Below, in pieces: positions 8,284 to 16,600 of a DNA stretch of 20,000 bases. The stretch covers positions 1 to 20,000 of the forward strand of contig OZ037903.1 of assembly GCA_964035575.1 (NCBI GenBank). Direction: 5' to 3'. Origin of the DNA: Rhynchopus sp. YZ270_cl-10 (taxonomy: Eukaryota > Euglenozoa > Diplonemea > Diplonemida > Diplonemidae). Both the position numbers and the translations under genes were made by a program. How positions within the stretch are numbered: the stretch's first letter is position 1; each line of letters opens with the position of its first letter. The notes under the pieces were generated by a model. It was not told the origin of the DNA. It searched no databases and saw only the letters and a program-made list of their open reading frames with translations.

Positions 8284-9043
8284 AATATGTGTACGAAAAC
8301 GTGGTTTTCCCCATTTTTATTTTTGTCATTTACCATTTTGATTTTTGTGTGAGGTGTTCCCAGGAGGTCGCCCAGCCAGTGTTTTAGAATTTAGAATAGA
8401 AACAGTAGACACAATAGAATAGAATGTTTGACAGTGTCAAAGTGCCACCAGGATGCACTTCTTTTTACTTTACTTTCAAAAAATAGATTGTCAAAGTGTC
8501 ATAGTGCCTCAAAGAAGCACTTTCCTTTATTTTCAACTTTACCCTTGCTGTTAGAGGGGTAATGCCCCCTGTGCACAGATCCAATATTGTACAGAAAATT
8601 CAAAAACACAACTCCCATTTTTTACCCCTCACCCCCTTGTCTAGTTTGTTAATATTTTCTTTATTTTATTCACCCCCTTGTTAATATTTTTTTTTTTTTT
8701 TTTTACCCTTGTCCTTTTGTTCCATTATTCCTCTTTTTCACAGGCTTGCCCAAGACTCCGTTTCCATACTGAAGGGTTGTATGATTCGCTCACCCCCCCT
8801 CCAGATTCAGGAAACTAACCCAGAACCAGCTGAACATCCTTGCCCCTGAGGCATGGGAGGTCATCACTTGGTCTGTCTGTATGTTATTGTCATTGTTTCA
8901 ACTGTTTTACATTGTCTTTATTGTCTTTATTGTCCCAAACTTTTTCACCTCAACCTACTCTCTCTTTTTGGTCTACCCATGGGAATCTCCACCTAGAAGA
9001 AACCCAGCCCTGACCATCAAGAACCCCTGAAGTGAAAAAGCCC

Positions 9044-9091
9044 CTCCTTCTCCTCTGCCTATTTCCCTCTTCATCTCACATGCAGGTAAGT
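9044..9091 (+). promoter_or_regulatory. Splice acceptor directly abutting a consensus splice donor
   Basis: A long pyrimidine-rich tract ends in CATGCAG at 9085 and is followed at once by GTAAGT (9086-9091), a perfect metazoan-type donor. A further acceptor-like TTTTTTTACAG ends near 9242, which would give an intron of roughly 155 bases. The abutting arrangement resembles recursive-splicing ratchet sites, or the CAG|GTAAGT may simply be an ordinary exon end. No coding frame across the region supports a specific gene. Confidence 0.35.
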
Positions 9092-9310
9092 CCCTTCTTC
9101 CTCTCATGTTCTTTCTACCTATGTTGCTGTGGGCTAGAAAAAACTTGGGTCCTGGAAGGTCTTATTTGGTGACGGGCTAAAAAACCTGTCGTTCTGTGTG
9201 ACACTTCCATGGAAACGTGATGAGGACCTCCCTTTTTTTACAGGTGGTTTTTTTTGTAAGCACCTCACACACTGGGCAGGCGGTCAGCTATTCGCTTCCC
9301 GCGGGGCGTT

Positions 9311-9332
9311 CGCGTGCGCGCTTCGCGCGCCC
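9311..9332. repeat. GC-rich hairpin GCGCGC-TTC-GCGCGC
   Basis: A perfect 6-bp stem with a TTC loop (9316-9330) sits inside a GC-rich island (about 9298-9340) in otherwise AT-rich DNA. Partly complementary tracts flank the island: TTTACAGGTGG plus a T-run near 9237-9260, and an A-run plus CCTGTAAA near 9350-9376. The whole could be a degenerate fold-back element, but the arms are imperfect. Confidence 0.4.
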
Positions 9333-9415
9333 GCTCACGGTAACGTGTACAAAAAAACCTCACTCATGCCTGTAAAGTGGCCTGTTAAAAAGTGGTGTTT
9401 TTGTCGTAAACGCCA

Positions 9416-9506
9416 GATGGTCAAAAGAGTGATCTGACCATATTCCCCAGGTATAACTGGTACTCAAAAAGTTCATTAACGAAGGAATCTTGCACTTTTG
9501 ACCATC
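9416..9506. repeat. 12-bp inverted repeat with 67-bp spacer
   Basis: GATGGTCAAAAG (9416-9427) and CTTTTGACCATC (9495-9506) are exact reverse complements. A nested TGACCA (9435-9440) also matches TGGTCA of the left arm. This could be a MITE-like remnant or a hairpin in a transcript; no transposase is nearby. Confidence 0.55.
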
Positions 9507-9790
9507 ACATATTACATGTGTTTTTTCAGGTTTTTCAATGCACTTTCCTGTGCTGGGAAGCATGCCACAAGTGTCATGTTTTACAAGGTAAAAATGACCA
9601 AAAAAGCTGATTTTTGGCCGAATGCCACATGTCATTTGGCAGTCCATTTTCTGAACACGACTGAAAAAAAATTTTTTTTTGGGCCTCAATACCCCCAAAC
9701 AACACGTTAAGCCCAAAAAATTCACTTTCTGATGAGCAACTATTTATTTAAAAAAATCGATTTTTTGGTCAAATCCCCTCTGGTGGTGAG

Positions 9791-9868
9791 GGGGTGTGTG
9801 TGTGTGTGTGTGTGGGTGTGTGTGGGTGTGCTGTGTGTGGGTGTGTAGTGTGTGTGGTGTGGGTGGCG
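9791..9868. repeat. GT-rich microsatellite
   Basis: An uninterrupted (GT)n core is followed by GTGGGT and GTGTAGT variants. This is a simple-sequence repeat and has no coding content. Confidence 0.9.
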
Positions 9869-10008
9869 CACATCTCTATAGTAAAGACTAAAAAACTAAG
9901 GTTTTTTAGGATTTGTTGAGCCCCTCCGTCTGCCTCAAAACCCTCTTTTGTTATGTCTCAAGGCCTTTCCTTTTTTAAAGGATTTGCTGTAAGGCTAAAC
10001 AGGCCACT

Positions 10009-10353
10009 CCGGTGCACAGGGGGCACGTCCGGTGCACAGGGGGCGCACCCCAAAACGGTGCACAGGGGGCGCCCAAAAATCCGGTGCACAGGGGGCGTTT
10101 TACCCGTGATTTAATAGCCGGGCGCCCCATGTGCACCGTTCTGACACGCCCCCTGTGCACCGTTTTTGGGGCGCCCCGTGTGCACCGGATTTTAGGCGCC
10201 CCCTGTGCACCGTTCAAAGACGCCCCCTGTGCACCGTTTTTGGTCGCCCCGTGTGCACCGGATTTTTCCAGGATACGCCCCCTGTGCACCGATTTTTCAC
10301 TTAGGCGCCCCCTGTGCACCGGATTTTTTTCAAAAAGGCACCCTGTGCACCGG
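10009..10353. repeat. Orientation-switching array of a GTGCAC-centred 16-18-mer (13 copies)
   Basis: Four copies of a unit resembling CGGTGCACAGGGGGCG run in the + direction (starting near 10010, 10030, 10056 and 10082). Nine copies of its reverse complement CGCCCCCTGTGCACCG follow (starting near 10122, 10147, 10171, 10195, 10221, 10245, 10276, 10304 and 10337). The flip lies in a non-repeat segment at about 10100-10121. Spacers are short (about 5-15 bases), T/A-rich, and partly conserved, so the two halves form a long imperfect inverted repeat. Variants include CATGTGCAC and CGTGTGCAC. Each core has the palindrome GTGCAC. The array could be protein-binding sites, a satellite, or an arm of a non-autonomous element. 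Confidence 0.9.
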
Positions 10354-10438
10354 ATCCAGTCTTCTCGGGGTTCAGTAACTCAGCTGTTTCACGCACTGAA
10401 AAACTGTTATTTGCGAGTATTAGCGGGTTCTAGGTTGT

Positions 10439-10503
10439 GTTATCTGGCTGGTGTGGTGGTGCGGGTGCGCGGGGTTCGGGCAACGTTATCTGGCTGGTGT
10501 GGT
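10439..10503 (+). repeat. 19-bp direct repeat pair
   Basis: GTTATCTGGCTGGTGTGGT occurs at 10439-10457 and again at 10485-10503, 46 bases apart start to start. A shorter partial copy (CTGGCTGGGG) follows at 10511. It sits between the inverted array and the 17-mer array. Its function is not apparent. Confidence 0.85.
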
Positions 10504-10516
10504 CGATAAGCTGGCT

Positions 10517-10584
10517 GGGGACCATTTTTTACAGGGGACCATTTTTTACAGGGGACCATTTTTTACAGGGGACCATTTTTTACA
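10517..10584 (+). repeat. Four perfect tandem copies of a 17-mer
   Basis: GGGGACCATTTTTTACA is repeated exactly at 10517-10533, 10534-10550, 10551-10567 and 10568-10584. Perfect identity suggests recent amplification by slippage or unequal crossover. Each junction reads TTTTTTACAGG, like a splice acceptor, so the array lays out acceptor-like sequences every 17 bases. Downstream is a pyrimidine-rich tract (about 10585-10640). Confidence 0.95.
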
Positions 10585-10773
10585 CATTACAACACACTTG
10601 TCCTTTCTTTTTACCCTCCCTCCCTCCCCCTTTCCTTTGTTTTATTGTGAGCCTTGTACGCCTCCACGGGGCGGTCCCTGGGCAACGGTTGAGGAGTGCA
10701 GGCCGGCGAAGCGCAAGGCGTAGTGTGTCTTGTCCTTCTTTGTTTTCGTTTTTTGGTTTTTGCCTTTTTAAAA

Positions 10774-13602
10774 ATGAGGAGGAAGGCCCTTTTGGGGGCG
10801 TTGTGGGTGGTGCTGCATGTCTGCATCAGCAGCAGCAGCAGGTGCTACACCAACAGCAGCAGCAACAGCAGCAACAGCAGCATATGCTACACCAGCTGCA
10901 ACTGCAGCAGAAGCAACAACGGTAGCAACAAGAGCAGCAACAGCAGCAACAGCAGCAACAGCAGCAACAGCAGCAACAGCAGCAACAGCAGCAACAGCAG
11001 CAACAGCAGCAACAACATAAGCTGCATCAACAGCAGTAGCAGGAGCACCAACATCAGGAGCGGCAGCTTCCTATGCTACAACAGCTTCCTCATCAGTGGC
11101 AGGAGCCCCATTCCCCCCCTTTTTTACCCCAAAAAGAGGCCTCTTGAGCCCAACAACCCAAGCAGCTGCAGCTTTGATAGCAGCAACAAAAACGTGTGTG
11201 GAGGCAACAAAGTAAAGAACTGTTGTCATAACAACCCACACCCCCCTTCCCCCCATGATATCCCCAAAAAGAGGCAATGTATGCCCAACCACATCAGTGG
11301 CTGCAACTGTGATAGCAGCAAAAACGAAATCTTCGGAGTCCTGGGTGGGGTCCCAGTATCACCCCTGGTGTGCAGCAGCAGTTCCAAAGGCCTTTACAGC
11401 AGCAGTTCCAACAGCAGGCTCTACAGCTTTTTCACCAGCAGTTCCAAAGGCTTCAGCAGCAGCGGTTCCAACAGCAGGTCCAACAGCAGGCACAACAGCA
11501 GTTTAAACAGCAGTTCCAACGGCTTCTGCAGCAGCAAGAGCGTTTCCAAAAGCAGTTCCAGCAGCAGTTCCAGCAGCAGTTCCAACAGCAGGCACAACAA
11601 CAGTTTCAACTGCAGTTCCAAAGACTTCTGCAGCAGCAGCTCCAACAGCAGGTCCAACAGCAGGCACAACAGCAGTTTCAACAGCAGTTCCAATGGCTTC
11701 TGCGGCAGCAGCTCCAACGGCGGGTCCAGCAGCGTCTCCAACAGCAGTTCCAGCAGCAGTTCCAACAGCAGGCACAACAGCAGTTTAAACAGCAGTTCCA
11801 ATGGCTTCTGCAGCAGCAGTTCCAACAGCGTTTCCAAAAGCAGTTCCAGCTACAGGCACAACAGCAGTTTCATCAGCAGTTCCAAGGACTTCTGCGGCAG
11901 CAGCTCTAACGGCAGGTCCAACAGCAGTTCCAACAGCAGGCTTAGCAGCAGTTTCAACAGCAGTTCCAAAGACTTCTGCAGCAGCGTTTCCAACAGCCGT
12001 TCCAGCAGCAGTTCCAACAGCAGGCACAACAGCAGTTTAAACAGCAGTTCCAATGGCTTCTGCAGCAGCAGTTCCAACAGCGTTTCCAAAAGCAGTTCCA
12101 GCAACAGGCACAACAGCAGTTTCATCAGCAGTTCCAAGGACTTCTGCGGCAGCAGCTCTAACGGCAGGTCCAACAGCAGTTCCAACAGCAGGCTTAACAG
12201 CAGTTTTAACAGCAGTTCCAAAGACTTCTGCAGCAGCGGTTCCAACAGCAGGTCCAACAGCGTCTCCAAAAGCAGTTCCAGCAGCAGTTCCAACAGCAGG
12301 CACAACAGCAGTTTCAACTGCAGTTCCAAAGACTTCGGCAGCAGCAGCTCCAACAGCAGGTCCAACAGCAGGCTTAGCAGCAGTTTCAACAGCAGTTCCA
12401 AAGACTTCTGCAGCAGCGTTTCCAACAGCCGTTCCAGCAGCAGTTCCAACAGCAGGCACAACAGCAGTTTAAACAGCAGTTCCAATGGCTTCTGCAGCAG
12501 CAGTTCCAACAGCGTTTCCAAAAGCAGTTCCAGCAACAGGCACAACAGCAGGCACAACAGCAGTTTCATCAGCAGTTCCAAGGACTTCTGCGGCAGCAGC
12601 TCTAACGGCAGGTCCAACAGCAGTTCCAACAGCAGGCTTAACAGCAGTTTTAACAGCAGTTCCATAGACTTCTGCAGCAGCAGTTCCAACAGCAGGTCCA
12701 ACAGCAGCACCAACATCAACAGCAGACGCAGCAACAACAACTTAGGGGGTGGTGAGCGAGGTATGCTGGTGTTCGGGGTCAGCCTTGAGGGGCGAGAAGG
12801 ACAGAGTGGCTGTGTGATGATGCGGGTGTGGCAAAAGGGGTGTGTACAGATAGAGTTTTGGTTCGACTGGTGGTGCAACCTCTGGGAGGTCTTCACCTCC
12901 TTGCGTCAACCTGACCCCTGCTGGGTAGTCGAGGCACCTGAGTGGGGAGTGTTTGTGTCGTTCGCGGTCCTGGATCTGTGGAAGGACAGACGCGCCCCTA
13001 CCCTCAGTCATCTCATTTTGTGGCTAGTGGGCAGGAGGACCAGGAGGACGCGACGAGGACACCGGTCCTTGAACTGGACCAAGTCACAGGCGGGCAGGCT
13101 CCGTCGGCGCAAGGCGCCCTGCAATCGTCCGCCCTCTCCGGCAGCGCACCCAGTTTTCCGCAGGATCAGGGTCGCCGATGCGTTGAGAGGTGCTTTGCAG
13201 TGTGTGGCCATCTGGGTTCTGGTTTTTGTGGGGTCTGAGCTTGGGAGGTCAGCGCCACATGTTTTGGGTTGCGCGCTTTTTCGGGACGCGGAGGTGCTGG
13301 GGGTGGGTCTGCTGCGGGGACTGTGCCGCGTTCGGAGAGGATGGCGGTGGCTGGAAGGGGCGAGCGAGCGAGTGCGCCGATGGACCGGAGGGATCCGAGT
13401 GGCTGCCAGCTTGGTGAGGGCCAGTGTGATGGGGGTGGGTCAGTTGTCGGTGTGTGCAGCCGAGTGGGTGTGGGTTGCATGGTCCGCAGGTGGTTGTTTG
13501 GCGGGTTTTGTGGCACTGGTCGGCGTCGCGCGCCCACTTGGCTGGGTTCTTCTCTTGGAGGTGCGCCGTGTGGCAGCACGCAGGTGGACTCGTAGGATCG
13601 GG
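10774..13602 (+). CDS. In-frame N-terminal extension: signal-peptide-like start, Ser/Asn repeat, Trp/Arg/hydrophobic linker (unrecognised)
   Basis: The frame that encodes element B is open without a stop from 10693; the first ATG is 10774 (A at -3). From there it reads 943 codons into ATG 13603. The protein would begin MRRKALLGALWVVLHVCI, a basic-then-hydrophobic signal-peptide-like stretch. Next comes a Ser/Asn-rich repeat (SSN and SSSNSR units) encoded by CAG/AAC repeats, interrupted by a non-repeat segment at 11041-11370. Then comes an unrecognised Trp/Arg/Val/Leu-rich segment (about 12740-13602) with hydrophobic stretches near 13441-13560. About 415 of these codons lie outside the repeats, where chance stops would be expected. 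It could be the true start of the element B protein, a secreted host protein gene invaded by element B, or a coincidental open frame. I recognise no domain. Confidence 0.4.
10829..11040 (+). repeat. CAG/CAA trinucleotide tract (9-mer AGCAACAGC array)
   Basis: An imperfect CAG/CAA tract contains, at about 10930-11013, a nearly perfect tandem of the 9-mer AGCAACAGC. Depending on frame it reads as Ser-Asn-Ser, Gln-Gln-Gln or Ala-Thr-Ala; only the Ser/Asn frame stays open on both sides. This is typical microsatellite/minisatellite DNA. Confidence 0.9.
11371..12740 (+). repeat. Higher-order CAG-based minisatellite with 252-432-nt superunits
   Basis: About 1.37 kb of degenerate AGCAGTTCCAAC-type units is organised in superunits that start with TCCAATGGCTTC at 11797, 12049 and 12481. 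The superunit lengths are 252, 432 and about 255 nt. The middle superunit carries about 180 extra nt, and the third has a 12-nt duplication. All these length differences are multiples of three. Of the + frames, the Gln frame is broken by CTCTAACGG and the Ala frame by GTTTAAACA; the Ser/Asn frame is not broken anywhere. Confidence 0.85.
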
Positions 13603-16600
13603 ATGGCATTTGGCATGCTGGTGGTGTCCCTACTGGTCTTGCTGTCGTTGTTGTGGCGAGCGGTGACGCCCTGGGACCTGCGCCCTGCCCCTGCTGATCC
13701 GGAGCACCCGATCAGCTTGTCCCCGTTTGCGTTGACCGGTGGGTGCGCAAACGTGAACGCTCCTGCGTATACAGAGCAAGCGGTGTCTGTGGACGCGACT
13801 CTGGCGAAGTTTGGAGCTAAACGCATCCCCAACGTGTCCACAAATGATTGTGGTTATGTGGCACTACACCTCTGGGACCACGACACGCAGCCGGACGTGA
13901 GGGCAATGCGCAAGCAGCTGTATGACACAGCAGTGGAGGTGTCGAACCGCCTGGTGCAGGTGCTGGGGTCGCAGGAGGCCATGACGGAGTTTGCCAATGG
14001 TGTGACCGGCGAGGCCCACCTCAACCACTTGGGGCTTCAGCTCACCGCGACAGCATCCCGCATCAACATCGTGGTGGTGCAGGCGTCGGAAGAGAACCCC
14101 CTCGTGCGCATCACCCCTGGTAGCAAAAGAGTCGCCAAGTCGTACGCGGAGAGCTTCCAAGCGAAACTTCCCACGGTCGTCATCGCTCTCTGTGACTCTC
14201 ACTTTGAGGCAGTGGAGCTTGTCCCGGAGGTGGGGAAGACCAAGGAGGGGATGGCAGAGAAGATGAGGAAGGAGGCTCGGCAGGCAGTGCTGGACACAGC
14301 GCATTTGGATGGCATCATCCCCACCAACACCACCACCACCGCCCCCCTGGCTACCAAGCTGGGACACATCAATGCGGATCGGGTGTTCTGCCCCTTTGAT
14401 GGATGCAGAGCGGGAATTTTGTCTTCGAGTGATGCGGTCGGGGGCCTGTCTCGTAAGGGCTTGCTGCAGCACATGCGTCGCCACCAGGCGGATGGAGCGT
14501 ACATCCCCGACGAGCTGTTGGGCCACTTGGGCATGTCGCGCTGTGCGAACGATCAGTGCGACATGCTATTGCCGCAGAGCAAGGAGGTCTGCAACACCTG
14601 TACGGTGCACTTTGGCGAAGAAGGCTTCACCGCTCCGTCTCCCTCCAGTCGAGGAATGCTGACAGATCAGGATGACCTCCCCTCCTTTGAAGTCATGGGG
14701 ACCACCAGGATCCAGCTGAAGGGCGGGTGCCCAGACAAACACCTGCAGCTGTACAGCGAGCTCTTCCTGAGGGTTCTTATGGACATCCTTGAGTACCAAG
14801 ACGAGGTGGCCTGGAAGCGCCTTGCACTGTTCTTCACTGTGTTGCACCGGACACGGACAGAACGAGGGGGCAAGGACCAGGAGCGACGTTTGACGAGCAC
14901 CTGGGGGAAGGACTTGGAGGCTTGGAAGGCTGGCCAGTATGTCGCCCTGTGGGAGCAAACGGTAGAGGAGCGGAAGCCAAGGCCCTCTGGGTGGTCGGAT
15001 GAGGACACTGACGAAGGGAGACGGAAGCGCACCATCGCCAAAGCGAGAGCAGGACTCCCGAGCCAGGCCATGTCTTGCGCTACCAGCGACGGCCTCGCCC
15101 CACAGACACCGGCGACGCTGGAAAAGCTTCAGACGAAGCACCCAGCCGCTGCCGACTCCAAGGCCCTGGAGCAGGCGGATTGGCCCCAGCCTCAGGAGGT
15201 CCCACCGGTGACAGTGGTGGAGGTGATGAAGGCCCTGCGGAGCATGCCGAAGTCATCGGCGGCGGGTCCCTCGAACGTGACGGGCGCGCACCTTCGTACA
15301 CTTTGCCTACAGAGGCGGGCTAAGGGCACTTTGGCAGCGCTGGCCGCAGTGTTGACGTCTTTGGCACGAGGAAATGCTCCAGTGGAGGTGGCTGAGTTCT
15401 TCGCCGGCGCTAACTTGGTGGCTCTCCGGAAGCCTGCAAAGGGGCCGGGCCTGGAGGAGGACGTGCGACCGATTGCGGTTGGGGACACTCTCCGCAGACT
15501 GGTGGGAAAGATTCTGTCGGCGCGAGTGCGGGTGCCTGCTAGGACGCTTCTTCTTCGAGGGAACCAGGTGGGGGTGGCAACGGCAAGGGGGGCGGCAGTG
15601 GCGACTGATGTTATCTCGCAGTACGCCGTGCGCAACCGCGGAAAAGGTAAAGTCATTTTGAAAATTGACTACCGTAACGCGTTCAACTGCGTAGACCGCC
15701 TGTCGATGCTAAGAGCGGTCGACGCGAACCTCCCCGAGCTGGCCCCATGGGTGCGATGGTGTTACCTGGAGCCCTCCAGCCTGTTTTATGGTGGAGATAC
15801 CATAAGGTCACAGCGCGGAGCTCAACAAGGAGATCCCTTGGGCCCGCTTCTCTTCTCCCTGACCATCCACCAGATGGCGCTAGAGCTGAAGGGGCACCCA
15901 GGCCTGGATGGGACTTTGTGGTACCTCGATGACGGCTCTCTGCGGGGGTCCCCTAAGGCGGTTTTTGAGGCGTACCAGGTTCTGCGCACTCGTAGCTCCG
16001 AACTGGGGTTGGAGGTGAACGCGAACAAGTGTGAGCTCATCTCCACTGGTGGCGTCTCCAAGGAGGATCTCGAGGCCGTGGGGTTCACGTTGAACGAGGG
16101 TGGACAGGACGCCATGGGTGAAGGCGGGTTTCGGCTGTTGGATGTGGATGGGTTCGATTTCTTGGGCATCCCCATTGGGTCTGCGGCTTTCTGCGAGGAG
16201 TACATGGCCCGGAAGGTGGACGATTCCCGCCGCAACCTGGAAGCCCTTGTGGACCTCGGGGACTCCCAGGCAGCCTTCTACGTACTGAGATACTGCGAAG
16301 GCTACTGCCGCATGGTGTTCTACATGCGGGGGATCCCACAGTGCGCGGAGTACCTGACGGCTTTTGACGACCTGATTGACAGGTGCCTGGCTGCGCTTCT
16401 GCATGACCCGGATGGGGCGCTGCCGGAGTTGGCAAGGGCGCAGGCGGCGCTTCCTGTGGCGCTTGGGGGGCTGGGTATCCGTCGCACAGTGGACCATCGG
16501 ACGGCTGCGTCCCTCGCCTCTCAGTCAGGGAACCTGCAACTGTCGCAGGCCTTGGACCCTGCCTTCACCTGGGATGAGGAGAGATGGAACAGCGCGGCTG

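Larger units (their letters stand above)
8284..9790. other. AT-rich intergenic region, no convincing gene
   Basis: This 1.5-kb stretch has T-rich runs (18 T at 8687-8704) and short open frames on both strands that carry no motif I recognise. Local near-duplications occur: a GTCAAAGTG-containing unit around 8435-8480 recurs around 8488-8540, and a block with CACCCCCTTG and TTAATATTTT recurs within 8625-8695. Several pyrimidine tracts end in AG (near 8743, 9241 and 9531), and one perfect donor lies at 9086. The region could contain noncoding exons or introns of an unidentified transcript, or remnants of element 3' sequence. Confidence 0.5.

Noticed and set aside
8435-8540. Tandem duplication in the region after element A
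   Set aside because: The GTCAAAGTG-containing blocks are similar but too diverged and short to define a repeat unit with confidence; they are mentioned only in the intergenic entry.
9360-9725. 121-residue minus-strand frame
   Set aside because: It crosses inverted repeats and homopolymer runs, has no domain, and composition resembles the surrounding noncoding DNA.
10009-10353. CRISPR array
   Set aside because: Units invert orientation, spacers are very short and similar to each other, and the context is eukaryotic with no cas genes.
11370-11909. Gln-rich + frame in the repeat
   Set aside because: It is confined to the repeat and closed by a stop, whereas the Ser/Asn frame continues through the whole repeat and both flanks.
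11850-12896. 348-residue Leu-rich open frame on the minus strand
   Set aside because: It is the complement of the CAG repeat (CTG read as Leu); no signal outside the low-complexity tract supports it.
13849-13872. Ulp1-type (C48) peptidase in element B, suggested by NDCG
   Set aside because: The Ulp1 catalytic His precedes the Cys, but here the conserved His (SHFEA) follows it by about 117 residues, as in OTU peptidases.
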